64,000 nucleotides of DNA from Delphinapterus leucas (lineage: Eukaryota > Chordata > Mammalia > Artiodactyla > Monodontidae): positions 84,352,755 to 84,416,754 of the forward strand of contig NW_022098069.1 of NCBI RefSeq assembly GCF_002288925.2, in the 5' to 3' direction. Below the pieces are notes generated by a model. It did not search any database. It was given only the letters and a program-made list of their open reading frames with translations, and was not told where the DNA came from. The position numbers were made by a program, and so were the translations under genes. This document shows positions 46,795 to 58,379 of the stretch, piece after piece (position 1 is the stretch's first letter; every line of letters begins with the position of its first letter).

Positions 46795-48062
46795 GTATAG
46801 TCTTTTAATCAAATGGTGCTGGGACCACGGCATCCCACATGCAAATGAATGAAGTTGGGTCCCTACCTCACACCACATATGGAAATTAACTCAAGATGGA
46901 TCATAGTCCTAAATGGAAGAGCCAAAGCTATAAAACTCTTAGAAGAAAATGCAGGAATAAATCTTTGTGACCTTGGGTTACAAAGGCTTCTTAGATATGT
47001 CACCAAAAGCACAAGCAACAAAAGAGAAAATAGACAAATTGGACTCCATGTTAAAATTAAATTCTTGTGCTTCGAAGGATACCAGTGAAAAGACAACTCA
47101 CAGAATGGGAGAAAATATTTGCAAGTTATATATTTCATAAAGGGATTTTATCCAGAATGTATAAAGAACTCTTATAACTCAATAATAAAAAGGCATGTAA
47201 CCCAGTTTAAAGATGGGCAAATAATCTGAATAGACATTTCTCCAAAGAAAATATTCAAATGGCCAATAAGCACACGAAGAGATGCTCACCATTAGGGAGA
47301 TGCAAATCCAAACCACAAGGGGACACCACCTCATACATAGTACGATAACTACGTTAATTTTTTAAAAGACAGAAAATAAAAGGTATTGGCAAGAATGTGG
47401 AGGAATCAGAGCCTCACTGCCGATGGGAACGTGAAATGGTGCAGTCATTTTGGAAAACAGTTCCTCAAATGGTTAAACATAGAATTACCATATGACTCAG
47501 CAATTCCGCTCCTAGGTATGTACCCAAGAGAACTGTAAACTTATGGCCACACAAGTTTACATATGAATGTTCACAGTGTTTTCCATAATGGAAACACCGC
47601 AAACATCCATTAATGGATGACAATGGATTACAAGTAGAAATGCAGTATGTGGTATATCCACACAATGGAACATTACTCAGTCATGAAAAGGAATCAAGTA
47701 CCGATACATGCAACTACATGGTTGAACCTTGAAAACGTGATGGTCAGTGAAAGAAGACAGTCACAGCAGGACCACGTGTTGTATGATTCCATTTATATGA
47801 AATGTCCAGAACAGGCAAATCCCTAGAGACAGAAAATAGATGAGCAGTTACCAGGGCCTGGGTGAAGGGGAAATGGAGAGTGACAGCTGACGGGTACAGG
47901 GTTTTTTTTAGGGTGATGGAAATGTTCTAAGATTAATTGTAGGGATGGTTGTACATACTTGTGAATATACTGAAAAACCACTGAATCGTACTCTATAAAA
48001 GGGTAAATTGTATGGCATGTGAATTATATCCCGATGAAGTTGTTATATTTGTTTTAAAACCA
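46795..48062 (+). mobile_element. L1M fragment, ORF2 end plus 3' UTR
   Basis: This is the longest L1 piece in the window. It contains the ORF2 end (AIKLLEENAGINLCDLGLQR in frame at about 46909-46968), then CTCACCATTAGGGAGATGCA, GGTATGTACCCAAGAGAACT and the 3' UTR ending in TTGTTTTAAAACC. Stops and frameshifts make it inactive. A SINE follows at 48068. Confidence 0.9.
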
Positions 48063-48067
48063 AGGGC

Positions 48068-48205
48068 TGGGGAAATTCTATGGCAGTCCAGTGGTTAGGA
48101 CTCAGTGCTTGCACTGCCGTGGCCCAGGTTCAGTCCCTGGTTGGGGAACTAAGATCCCACAAGCCCCACGGCACAGCCAGAATAAATAGATAAATAAAAT
48201 AAAAC
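48068..48205 (+). mobile_element. CHR-1-like SINE
   Basis: The text GGCAGTCCAGTGGTTAGGAC and GGTTGGGGAACTAAGATCCC is present, with an AATAAATAGATAAATAAA tail. It is positioned at the end of the L1. Confidence 0.82.
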
Positions 48206-48653
48206 AAAGGGGGGTTGTTAGAAACTGAGATTTCGGAGGTGGAGCAGTTTCTGGTGATATAAGAGCTGGGACCAAGGAGGGCTGGAGGAGGAATTCCCTG
48301 CGGTGAGCAGTCCTGGGAACAGGTCACCAGATGTGCTGTCACACTGTCACTCGGTGGGGATGGGGACAGACATCCGGGGTTTGGGAGAGAGGGGAGGGGT
48401 GGGCTTGGGCCAGAGGAGTGGATGAGAGTCAAAGAGATGATGGGCGGGTGAGGGGCGTGTGTTTAGGCTGGAAGCCATCATCCACAGGGCTGGGAGTTGT
48501 GGGGTACATTTAGTCCTGAGGTACTTAGAGGAGGCAGTACCCAGGCTGAGAGGTGGGGACAGGGGCCCTGGTTCTTTGCCGCCTGTTCAGCTGGTTACCT
48601 GGTGGCAGCTGAGAGCAATGTAGTGCACAGGAAGGTGAGAGCCAAGTGTGCCC

Positions 48654-49020
48654 TTTTTTTTTTAAATAAATCTACTTATTTTTATTTTTGTTTATTTTTG
48701 GCTGCGTTGGGTCTTTGCTGCTGCACGCGGGCTTTCTCTAGTTGCGGCGAGCGGGGGCTACTCTTTGTCGCGGTGCGCGGGCTTCTCATTGCGGTGGCTT
48801 GTCTTATCGTGGAGCACGGGCTCTAGGCACACGGGCTTCAGTAGTTGTGGTGCGTGGGTTCAGTAGTCATGGCTTGCAGGCTCTAGAGCGCAGGCTCAGT
48901 AGTTGTGGCGCACGGGCTTCGTTGCTCCACGGCATGTGGGATCTTCCCGGGCCAGGGATTGAACCCATGTCCCCTGCATTGGCAGGCAGATTCTTAACCA
49001 TTGCACCACTAGGGAAGCTC
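48654..49020 (-). mobile_element. Long CHR-like SINE (reverse)
   Basis: The reverse long-variant body has repeated GTAGTTGTGG-type words and ends CCACTAGGGAAGCTC. The 9-bp AGTGTGCCC flanks it at 48645-48653 and 49021-49029. Confidence 0.87.
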
Positions 49021-49029
49021 AGTGTGCCC

Positions 49030-49135
49030 ATTTTAAGGAGGAGGAAACTGAGGGTCAGAGAGATGAAAGAGCAGTGACACAGTCATACAGAAGGACGTGG
49101 CAGAGCCTAGAACTTGAGCTTGGAGCCCCCTGCAT
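49030..49135 (-). mobile_element. MIR SINE fragment
   Basis: The reverse MIR core GGAGGAAACTGAGGGTCAGA is followed by GACACAGTCATACAGAAGGA. Confidence 0.65.
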
Positions 49136-49409
49136 CCTGGAGCTGGCTCACGGCTATACCATGCGCTGCCTCCCAAAGTGCCAGGCGTAGGCCATGCCCA
49201 TGCCTCCTGCAGGGACACTCAGAGCCAGCTAGCGCTGCTCCCCTGACATGTGCGGTCCAGAGAGTGCCAGTGGACTTGGCGGGCTGGCTGTGCGTGGTGG
49301 GGTCCACAGGGTGGGGAGTCCCATGGCCTCCCTGGTTCTGGATGTCCAGCTTGGCCAGGCTCTGGGCTCCAGCACACATGCAGTGCCTGGGGACGGCCTA
49401 GGGGCAGAG

Positions 49410-49565
49410 AAGGGCATGGGCTCTGGAGTCAGACAGACCCAAGTTCAAATCCTAGCCTTGGGTGAGACTCGGCGATCTCTTGGCCTCAGGTCCTCACCTG
49501 CACAAAGGGAACCTTGTCATGGCGGCATAAAAGAGACAGTGCCCAGCAGTGGCAGGAACTCTGTA
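49410..49565 (+). mobile_element. MIR SINE
   Basis: Forward MIR: CATGGGCTCTGGAGTCAGAC, AGTTCAAATCCTAGCCTTGG and CTTGGCCTCAGGTCCTCACC. Confidence 0.75.
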
Positions 49566-49619
49566 AGTGACAGGTGCACAACCCCCACCGCTTGGCTGAG
49601 CGCTCCTCTTTAATCTATG

Positions 49620-51420
49620 TTTATTGTCAGGGTCTGGCTGGGCACAGCCCCTGTACAACAATCTAAGCTGCAGGGAACTGTAGGAAACTCAGATGAAGCT
49701 GACCTCACATTACAGAGGATTTACTCGCTCAATCAACTGAGAGCTTAGAAACAACAGCTTCAGGCGTGGCATGATCCAGGCTCAAGACCAGCTTGCTTTC
49801 TCTCCTCTTCTCAGTTCCACTCCTCAGTTAGCTCCATTTCAAGGCAGACTGTCCCCTCAAGGTCATCAGATGGCTGCCAGTCCCACTTTTCCTGGTTCCC
49901 ACGCTGAGGGAAAGTGTCTGTGCAGAAGGAAATGTTTCTTCCTAACAGTGTCAGCCAATGGTACCTTATATGGATTGGCTCTCGTAGGGTAAAGGACCCA
50001 CCCCTGAAAAAATCACCATGGAAGGGGGATGGGATATACTGACAAGCTCAGCCGATCAGGGCTCACCCTTGAATGGCACTGGGTTCAGACCCACCTGAGT
50101 TTCATGAGGAGGACAGGAAACCAGGCTCCAGCTGATTGGGAAAATGGTAAGCAGTTCTCAGAAAGCACCAGGATCTGCCTCCAGGGCTTATACTGTCACA
50201 GGGTGGGTGCTGGGAGGTCTGCCCTGGGTCCAGGCTGAGAGGCTGAGGTAGCTGCGGGAAGCCCGGCCTGGCAGGAGACACATGGGTGTGAGGTTCTGCC
50301 AGGTCAGGGAACAAAGGGGGGTGGGCTGCCCTGGAGGGTGTGTGGGAGGGGCTCCCATCCCTGAGGGGGTGCAAGCTCATGAGGAGGACGCTCAGTGGGG
50401 ACTCTAGACTCTTGTGGGACTCCCTCTGGCCCGGAGCAGCTCATCTTTGTGACTGGGTGACCTCAGTCTCCAACTGGCCACCCACAAACCAGGGCCCAGC
50501 TGTGTGGCCCTGGGTGAGTTACTTCACCTCCCTAGGCCTGAAACATGGGGATGGTAAGAGTTTCTGCACAGGGACCCCCCGCCCCGGGGGTTAAACCACA
50601 CCTGGGCACAGAGCATGGTGGGAACGGGTTTCATGTTAGGACCGTTGACGGGGCGGTGGGGGGGGGCGGCTAGGGAGCACCTGTGTCCCATTAGCAGCAT
50701 GAAAGCTTGGAGCGGAGCCCCAGAGGGCCAGCAGGCGGTCCCCTCACCCTCAGCTCTGAAGTGCTTCCTCTCTGGCTCACCTTCAGTCTAGCAGCCCGCT
50801 GGGACCGTGTGGACACAGCTCAGGGGTCCCGGAGAGCAGTGTGGCCCAGGGGAGAGGGGAGAGGGGCGACAGATCCCTGCCCATCACTCCCAACAAGCCT
50901 GCCCATCCTGACACCCTGGATGGCCAGAGTGACTGTTTCTGGGCATCAACTTGCCCCCCACCTCCGGCGAGGATGGAGAAGGGCCTCAGGGGCTGAAAGA
51001 AAGGCTGGCGGCTCCTCAGAGGGTGGACAGAGGCCCAGCAGCCTCCAGGACAGCTGCTCCGTTGGCTGGGGGGTGAGCCGGCTGTCCAGTGAGGGCCGCC
51101 TTGCTGGACAGGACGGACAGGATGTACCCTCCCAGGAGTGGGGTGGGCCGCTCTGGTCCAGGGGGAGGTTCACTTCCAACTCCTGTCAGTGTTGAGGTGG
51201 GGCAGGGTGATTTCCAAGAAGGGCTTGGGCTGCAGACAGTCAAACCGGAGAATTGTTGTCTTGAAAGAAGGGAAAAGGACCAAGGCCTGCTGGCCGGGCG
51301 GCTCTGATTTCATCATTTCAATCAGCCGGGACCCCTTTAAGACGCCTACCCACTCCTTCCTCTCAGCTTTCCTTGCCCGGCCCTCACGCAGCTCTGCTGG
51401 TTCCAAACCAGCTTTTGTAG
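49620..51420. other. Intergenic sequence, no gene recognised
   Basis: Mostly unique sequence. Around 50490-50550 a MIR-like word (GGCCCTGGGTGAGTTACTTC) is visible. No exon supported. Confidence 0.45.
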
Positions 51421-51600
51421 GAGACGCATATTGTCTGGGTTCCAATCCCGATTCTGTAGCTCCCTTGCTCACTGTGTGACCTTGGGCAAGTTATTGAACC
51501 TCTGTGCCCCGCTCTTTTCATCTGTGAAACGGGCATGTCAATGGGAGGATGTGGTGAGGACCAGACACAGATGCTTTGAGGCTCAATCATGTGACCTTTT
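51421..51600 (+). mobile_element. MIR SINE
   Basis: Forward MIR: TGGGTTCCAATCCCGATTCT, TGTGTGACCTTGGGCAAGTT and CTTTTCATCTGTGAAACGGG. Confidence 0.85.
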
Positions 51601-51689
51601 GTTAACAATTAGCCTGGCATCTCTGCAACCCACCTCCCCTTCTTGGGCCTCAGTTTTCCCTTCTATAAAATGGGCATGGAACAGAAATG

Positions 51690-51860
51690 TGGTGCTGGGA
51701 TAAAAGCATGAACTTTGGGTTCAGACCCGACTATCTTCTAACCCTGGGTCCATTGCCTAATGGCTTTGGGGTCTTGGGAAAGCCACTCAACCTCTCCTAG
51801 CTTGGTTTTCTGCTCCCATGAGGTGGGTGTAACTAGCCCCCACCTTGTGGTACTTAAAAA
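51690..51860 (+). mobile_element. MIR SINE
   Basis: A second forward MIR in tandem with the first: TGGGTTCAGACCCGACTATC, then GAAAGCCACTCAACCTCTCC. Confidence 0.7.
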
Positions 51861-52034
51861 AACTCCCCGAGACAGGGCAGAGCTGGGCCAGTAGGCGGGG
51901 CCCAGGAGTGGCTGTCTCCGGGGCTGGGACTTGGCCCCAAGGGCTGCCTCCCCTCCTCCAGGCTGTTGTCCCCCCACCCCTCCACCCCTCCAACTCTGTC
52001 CCCTCAGAGTTAACAACACACTTACTCAGCCTTC

Positions 52035-52560
52035 ACCTCCTGTATTCATTTTCCGTGCCGCAAAACGAATCACCACAAACCTAGTGGCTGGAAACAACGC
52101 ACATGTATTGTCTCATGGTATCTGTGGGGCAAGACTCCGGCACGACTTGTTTGGTCCTCGCTCAGGGTCTCACACAGTGTTGGCTGCCTGCAACCCCCGA
52201 CTAGAGGCCCAGCGGGGAAGACATCTTCAGGCCCTTCAGGCTGTTGGCAGAATTCATTTCCTTGCGGCTGTAGGACTGAGGTCCCCACTGTCTTGTGGGC
52301 TGTCGGTTGGGGACCACTCAGCTCCTAGAGGTCACCCCAGGTCCTTGCCTTGTGGCCCCCTCCATGGGTCCCTCACACTTCCAATCTCTCTACACTTTGA
52401 GCCTCTGCCTTCAGGAAGGACCCAGGCCCTTTTAAGGGCTCACCTGATTAGTTCAGGCCCACCCATACTCAAGGGGCATAGGAAGGGTGTGTACACCGGG
52501 GGCAGGAACCTTGGGGGCCATCTTACATCCCTACGTACTGCCTCTGTTAGTCCTTAGGAA
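52035..52560 (-). mobile_element. LTR-like remnant of MaLR-related type
   Basis: Plus-strand text CTGTATTCATTTTCCGTGCC, CACCACAAACCTAGTGGCTG, GTTGGCAGAATTCATTTCCT and CACCCATACTCAAGGGGCAT belongs to a widespread mammalian repeat whose left end resembles reversed MaLR LTR 3' ends. Exact family uncertain. Confidence 0.55.
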
Positions 52561-52683
52561 CCCCAGGAGGAAGTTTCCTTCTTGTCATTCTCTAGATAGA
52601 TAGAAAACTGAGGCCCAAGGTCACAAGGGAACTAATAGAGAAGCAACGTGATGACCAGCCTTTGATGTTTGCAACCTTCTTTT

Positions 52684-52913
52684 TTTTCTTTATTATTTTA
52701 AATTTTCTTTACTCTTATTTTTGTTTTTTGACTGCATCGGGTCTTACCTGCAGCACACGGGATCTTCAGTGAAGCGCGCGAGCTCAGTAGTTGTGGTGAA
52801 TGGGCTTAGTTACCCCATGGCGTGTGGGATCTCAGTTCCCCCACCAGGGATCGAACCCACAACCCCTGCATTGGAAGGCGGACACATTACCCCTGGACCA
52901 CCAGGGAAGTCCC
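52684..52913 (-). mobile_element. CHR-like SINE (reverse)
   Basis: The text GGGATCGAACCCACAACCCC and the end CCACCAGGGAAGTCC are present. TGCAACCTTCTTTT at 52670-52683 and TGCAGCTTTCTTTT at 52914-52927 form a 12/14 duplication. Confidence 0.85.
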
Positions 52914-52929
52914 TGCAGCTTTCTTTTGT

Positions 52930-53740
52930 AGATAAGGGAACTGATGTTCTCTCCACAGTCTCCTGGAGTCCAGCAAAGTCCAGAGGTGGGAATTATAGGA
53001 GCAGCATTTAGCTCACTTGAAGGAAGAACATTCTAACAACGGGAAGGATTGCCTTGATGGGTAGTGAGCTCCCCGTCACTAGAGGTGTGCAAGCAGAGTG
53101 TCCACCTCTGTGAAGGGAATACCCAGAGATCTGCTGGTCTCGGTCACTGTGCAGCTTCCTCCAGCTCAGTCTCTGAGACTTACCTTCCTGCCACCTGGGA
53201 CTGGGATCAGGCCATACCTGACGTTAGATCACCTTGCACCTACCAGGAAGGTGCACCGATAAGCCCTCTTTTGCTGAAGCCAGTTGGAGTGGGGCTTTCT
53301 GTCGCTTACCCGCAAACAACTTGGGGCCAAGGCATCACCTTGCACCTGGATCTCTGCAGAATCCCCCGCCAGGTCGCTTACTTTTTGCACACCCCGTTCT
53401 GGCCAATCCAGGCCTTCATGTAGCCAGAACAAGTTGTCTCAGAACAGCTGACCATGTTGTGCTGCTACTTTTCCTCCTGCAGGGGTCCCCACTGCCCTAG
53501 AGAGAAGGCCTGCCTTCCCTAACCCTGCTGGCCCCCTTTGCACCCCTGCACCCTCTCCTGGGGTTCCCTGTTTTCCTGCTCTGTCCAGCAAACCCCTCCC
53601 CAGCATTCAGAGTCCACTCAGGGAAGGCCCTCCTTTCCCCTGGGCCCCAGAGTGGACCCCATCCAGCCCCCAGGCTTCCCTCTGTCCCAGCATCCTCCGT
53701 GCGTGCTGTCATGGTGTGGTTGCCCCAAGACCATGCAGTG
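52930..53740. other. Intergenic sequence, nothing recognised
   Basis: No repeat family or exon that I can support. Confidence 0.45.
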
Positions 53741-53744
53741 AACT

Positions 53745-53935
53745 GGCCGTGGGCATGCGCTCTGGAGCCATACACCCTGGGTCCATATCTTGCGCCGTGT
53801 CGGGCAGGCTCTGTGCCTTTGGCCACCTTACCCCACCTGTCTGTGCCTTGGCTGCCCCACCTGCAAAATGGGGATTATAGTAGCACCTATTCCCCAGGGT
53901 CCCCAGAGCAGTCCTGAGTGCTAGCTGGTGCCTGC
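53745..53935 (+). mobile_element. MIR SINE
   Basis: Forward MIR: TCTGGAGCCATACACCCTGG, then CCACCTGCAAAATGGGGATT and AGTAGCACCTATTCCCCAGG. Confidence 0.75.
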
Positions 53936-53939
53936 CCCT

Positions 53940-55960
53940 CCCCCTCTGTCCCTGGAGGCCAGGGGCCAGGGAAGACACAGGGGCGAGGAGGGAAGTCTCT
54001 CTCTCAGAGAGACTCACCTCCTCCAAGTGTGGTAAGGGCCAAGGGGCTGGGGGCTGAAGACAGAGTGGGTCCCACCCACCCTGACCCCCTCCCCACCCTA
54101 ACCCTGTGCAGGGGGCCCACCCTCTGAGTCACCCACTAACGTGGGCTGACAAGTCTTACTGCAGGCCGAGGTGCGGTCGGGATGCGAAGTCCCCAAAGTG
54201 ACTTAAGTCATGACCTCATCCAATGGGAAGCCTTAGACAAAATTCAGGTCAAAGGGCAGAGGCTTCCCAGAGCTTGCGGAGCTCAACCCGAGGACCAAGA
54301 TCCGGCCGGCTCTCCAACTCTGTGCAGAGATGGAGGCCTGGGCTGGAGGTCCCCCAGGGCTCCCGCCTGGACAGACTCAACTCCATTCCAATTAGCGTAA
54401 GTAACCTTGGCCAACGCCCAGCCTGGCCAGCGCTGGGGAGATGAGACACTGCCCCTCTCTGCAGGGGGCTGACACCTGGAGCGGAGTCAGGCACGACCCA
54501 GATGGTGACCGTGCGGCAGAGTCTGCAGGGAGCACGACTGCCCTCCGCCCACCGCTCGCTGCTCTGCCGGTGCTCAGGGACGCGCCAGGCAACCCCACCC
54601 GTCTCCCCGCCTGGTCCTTGGGCGCCAGGCTATGGGGAGAATGCCTCGGTCCCCTGGGCTATGTTTTCTTAGAGGGTCCCAGGGCAGAGTGTCTGCGGCC
54701 CTCGTTGACATGGGTCTGACGGCCTTCAGTCCTCATGGCCCACTCCCCTCTTCTGGAACCTTCTCGCCCTGCCGTGTTGTGTGCCAAGAGTCACATGGGC
54801 TGACCCAGCCCGTGCACCGAAAGGTTTGTGGAGCTGTTTCCCTGCGGTATAGTGTGTTACATGGGGAAGGCGTCCTCACGAGCGAGTGAGGCCTGTTCTC
54901 ATCAAGTTCAGTATCACCTGCTCCAGGTCCTGAATGAGGTTCTAGGGTGTTCCTCCAAGCTTGGGCACTTACTGCAGAGCTCCCCCGCCCCCCCCCCCCG
55001 GGCCAGTCTGAATCCCACCTGCTAAGGAATGGAGCTTCTTGCAGGATCCCTAGTCTGGCTTGCCCCTCATTCCCAGTGAGAGCTATTTTCTGGGGAGCCA
55101 CACGGGACCGGCTGTGGAAGGTGTCAGGCCATCCTGCAGAATCCTTTCTGAGGCTCCCTGGGGACACCTCTTTCCCCTTAGTAGTGAGAAGTCAGGCTGC
55201 TTTGGAGTAATGGCTTCTTCCTTCAACATGGACATTACGTTTCCATCTTTGCCTTGGCTACCAGGAAGCTGGGAGCCAAATTTATGGGCATGCGCTAAAA
55301 ACTAGCATCTTGTGACAAGAATTTGTATATTAGCTCCTCTGGCTTCCCATTATTTTTCTATCACTCTTTTTTGCTTTAATTGATTTATCTTCCTTCCTTT
55401 TTATCTTGTTCTTGTTTGTTAAAGGCCTTAAGTACCAACGGTGGGGGGTAAGGGGGAGTAAATATAAATGAATGAATAATAAATAGGAAGAGCCTCCACC
55501 TTCCTTGAAGCAGCACCTGGGAGCATCCTAGGCCTCCGAGGACGTTCACCCACGGTGGGGTGGAGGCGGAGACTCAGATCCAGCGGGAGGGGCTCCTGCA
55601 GCAGGCGGGGAAGCCACTGAAGGGGCCCTGGTTCGCACCCAGAGGCAGGATGGAGTCGGAGCAGCAGGGGGCGCTGCTCCCTTCGTCTCCCCGGCAGCTG
55701 CAGGAACATCTGGAAACAGATTCCCTTTTCACCGACAGAGCACTCTGGGCCTGGGGCCAGCCATGCTCACTGCAGCCTCTGTGAGAAGGGCCTGCCTATT
55801 TCAGGCAAAAACAAAGGCAACCCCAGGGACTGCACCCCAGTTTCAGAGGGCAGAAGGGAAGCCACGGATGGGCCCTTTCACTTTGGGCCTCAGTTTCCCC
55901 ATCTGTACAAGGGGAATAAATATCCCCTTTGCAAGACGGTTGTAAAGGTCAAATCAGGTG
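53940..55960. other. Intergenic sequence with a C-rich tract
   Basis: A C run is present at about 54988-55000. From 55310 to 55470 the sequence is AT-rich. An isolated late-MIR word (GGCCTCAGTTTCCCCATCTG) lies at 55885-55904. No exon supported. Confidence 0.45.
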
Positions 55961-55964
55961 ACCG

Positions 55965-56130
55965 TTGGGGGCAGTGTGGTCTTGAGGGAAGGGCATGGAC
56001 TGAGTCCCAGGCTGCCACACACTGTGACCCGTGCATCCCAGAGCTCCCTTCAAGGATCACGATACCCACCTCCCAGGGCAGCCGTGAATATGGCATCAAA
56101 TCATGTAAGCAGAACACCTGAACAGCCTCA
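55965..56130 (+). mobile_element. MIR SINE, diverged
   Basis: The text GGCATGGACTGAGTCCCAGG and TACCCACCTCCCAGGGCAGC follows MIR order. Weak. Confidence 0.45.
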
Positions 56131-56169
56131 GGGCCCAAGAACAGCAGGCGTTGTCCCGTGTAAACTGTA

Positions 56170-57470
56170 GAGGGCTGTGAGAGCTCTGGTCTGCAGCTGT
56201 GGCCAGCCTAGGACCTCTCTGAGACTCAGTTTCCCCACCTGTAGACAAAAGGTTTACAAGAAATGAGCTCCCGGTCCTACCCAGGTCTCTGCTTTTCTGT
56301 GCACTGGAGCATCCCAGCAGGGTTGGGTGTCTGGCATGCTGAGGACCCCCAAGGAGCCTACTCTGGGTCATGGTGCCCCCAGGATGTCCTGGGCCCGTGG
56401 GCCACTCCCTCTGCCCCTCAGACCTGCACCCTCCCTAGAGGAGAGACAAACCAGGAGCCCTGGCCAGGGTTGGGGGAGGCCCAGACCAGCCCTGTGGTCC
56501 CCCACCCCTGGCATTCTGGGTTATTCCAAGAAAGGCCTGAAATTCTCCACATCTTCAAAGCAAAATGCATTTCCAGTTTTTCGAGGCAGAAGTGCATATC
56601 CCATTGCCCTTTGTCAAAGGGCCCTTTAGAAAGGGAAGACCCAGGCTCCTGCGGCCCGTTCTCCTGCTGACCTTCAACCCTACGCTCACGGCCACTGCCT
56701 CTCAGGGCCCCCAGCTCCCCTTCTGTACCCCAGCCTGAGCTACTTCCTCCAGCATACCTGTCAGATGGGCCACATCCCATCTAACCTCTCAGCAGTGCCC
56801 AGTCCTTCAAGGACGCCAAGGCTCTCAGGGACCAGACACAGTCCCTCCCCCCACCACCACCCCCAGCTCCCTCTCCCTCCTCTGAGCCAGAGGTTCCTAA
56901 CCTGGGTGTCTGAAAACTTGGATGAAAAAAAAAAATCTTTATTTTCACCATTCCCTCCCCTGAAGCCCAGCATATCCTTCCATGGTGAAGCAGGCCCAAG
57001 CCACAGGGCCCCTGTGACCCTGTCACCGAGAGGAATACAGGTATTTCCCCCCATGCTGCAGCGGCTGCAGGCACCTCTAGACCTCCTTGTGCTCTGAAAT
57101 CTGGCCGGGTGTCCCACTGCTGGCCAGATCTTATTCAAGCGGTTCACAGAGAAGCCACGTACATACCGTGGATTTATATGTTTAGCTAACTGGGTTAGGG
57201 TTAATCAGAGCACTGCTTCCCCTGGTAATGCTCTGCAGTTTGTTTTATGCATTTAAAAGACATCATTCCGAGCAGGGCTCTCCAGAATTCACCAGGCGGC
57301 TGAAGGGCCTGCCGGAGAGGGTACAGACCCCCAACTCCAGGGTCTGCACCCGAGGGCTTTCTCTGCCGAATGGGTCGCCACTCTGACTTGCCTTTGCTTG
57401 TGGACCCTTGGCCCAGGTGGGGCAGAGCTCCTGGCTGGACCCCGCCAGCCCCCAGGCCCATGACCGCATC
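56170..57470. other. Intergenic sequence, no gene recognised
   Basis: Contains a MIR-like word at 56215-56245 (CTCTGAGACTCAGTTTCCCC). Otherwise no recognisable element. Confidence 0.45.
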
Positions 57471-57488
57471 CAGACCCTGCACCCTCTT

Positions 57489-57656
57489 ATTTATTTGGCT
57501 GCGCCAGGTCTTAGTTACGGCATGCAGGATCTTTAGTTGCGGCATGCGGGACCTTTAGTTGCGGCATACGGGATCTGGTTCCCTGACCAGGGATCGAACC
57601 CGGGCCCCCTGCATTGGGAACGCGGAGTCTTAACCACTGGACCACCAGCGAAGTCC
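57489..57656 (-). mobile_element. CHR-1-like SINE (reverse)
   Basis: The text GGATCGAACCCGGGCCCCCT and the end CCACCAGCGAAGTCC are present. The 18-bp CAGACCCTGCACCCTCTT at 57471-57488 recurs at 57657-57674 with one mismatch. Confidence 0.9.
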
Positions 57657-58232
57657 CAGACCCTACACCCTCTTGAAGCTCACCTCCAAAGGAGGGTTCT
57701 GCCCTCTCCTCGGATCCCCACAGCCCTTGTCACGCTGATGACATCATGGTCACCAGGCTCTGGGCCCTCGGGCAGGGCCTGGGTCTGAAGTGGCTTTTCA
57801 GAGACCGTGTGCGGAATAATCAGGAGGATGCAGCAGCCTCCCGGTGCCACGGGCCGACTGCGCGCCACGCGCAAAGTGCTTGCGGACATTCCTCCACCAT
57901 CCACTGCGTGGGACTCTCCCTACGTCCTATGGGGCAGCAAGCGCTATTCCTTCCCCTTTCCTGGAGAGGAAACTGAGGCACGGAGCTGTAAGACAACTGC
58001 CAGGGCCACAGAGCACCGAGGGCGGGGCTGCCCCCAGACAGGCCCTGTCCAGAGCCTGGGGGAGCACATCCTCCAAGCTCTAAAGCCTGAGGACAGGGGG
58101 TGGGGGCGGCACTTCCTGAAGGTTTGTCCCCAGTGGAGGTGGGGAGCCGTGAGGGGTGACATCCATCCCTCCCACCAACGTGGATTGGTCGGGGCCTGTC
58201 CTGAGGGCTTCCTGGCTGAGGAGGCCCGAGGT

Positions 58233-58257
58233 GGGGGGGGGGGGGGGGGGGGGGGGG
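58233..58257 (+). repeat. Run of 25 G upstream of HTRA3
   Basis: An uninterrupted G25 is followed by AGGCGGGGGGGAGG. It has strong G-quadruplex potential and lies about 600 bp before the HTRA3 start codon. Homopolymer length is error-prone in sequencing. Confidence 0.95.
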
Positions 58258-58379
58258 AGGCGGGGGGGAGGAGCCGGGACGGCCCATTTCTAGGAAGGGG
58301 AGGGGAGGGCGAGTAGCTGAGGTCACTGGAACTCAGTCTTGAACTCGGCTAGCTCAGGGATCCCCAGGGGTGCCGGAGG

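Noticed and set aside
46849..47088. 79-residue open frame with AIKLLEENAGINLCDLGLQR
   Set aside because: It is a short stretch of degraded L1 ORF2, not a host gene.
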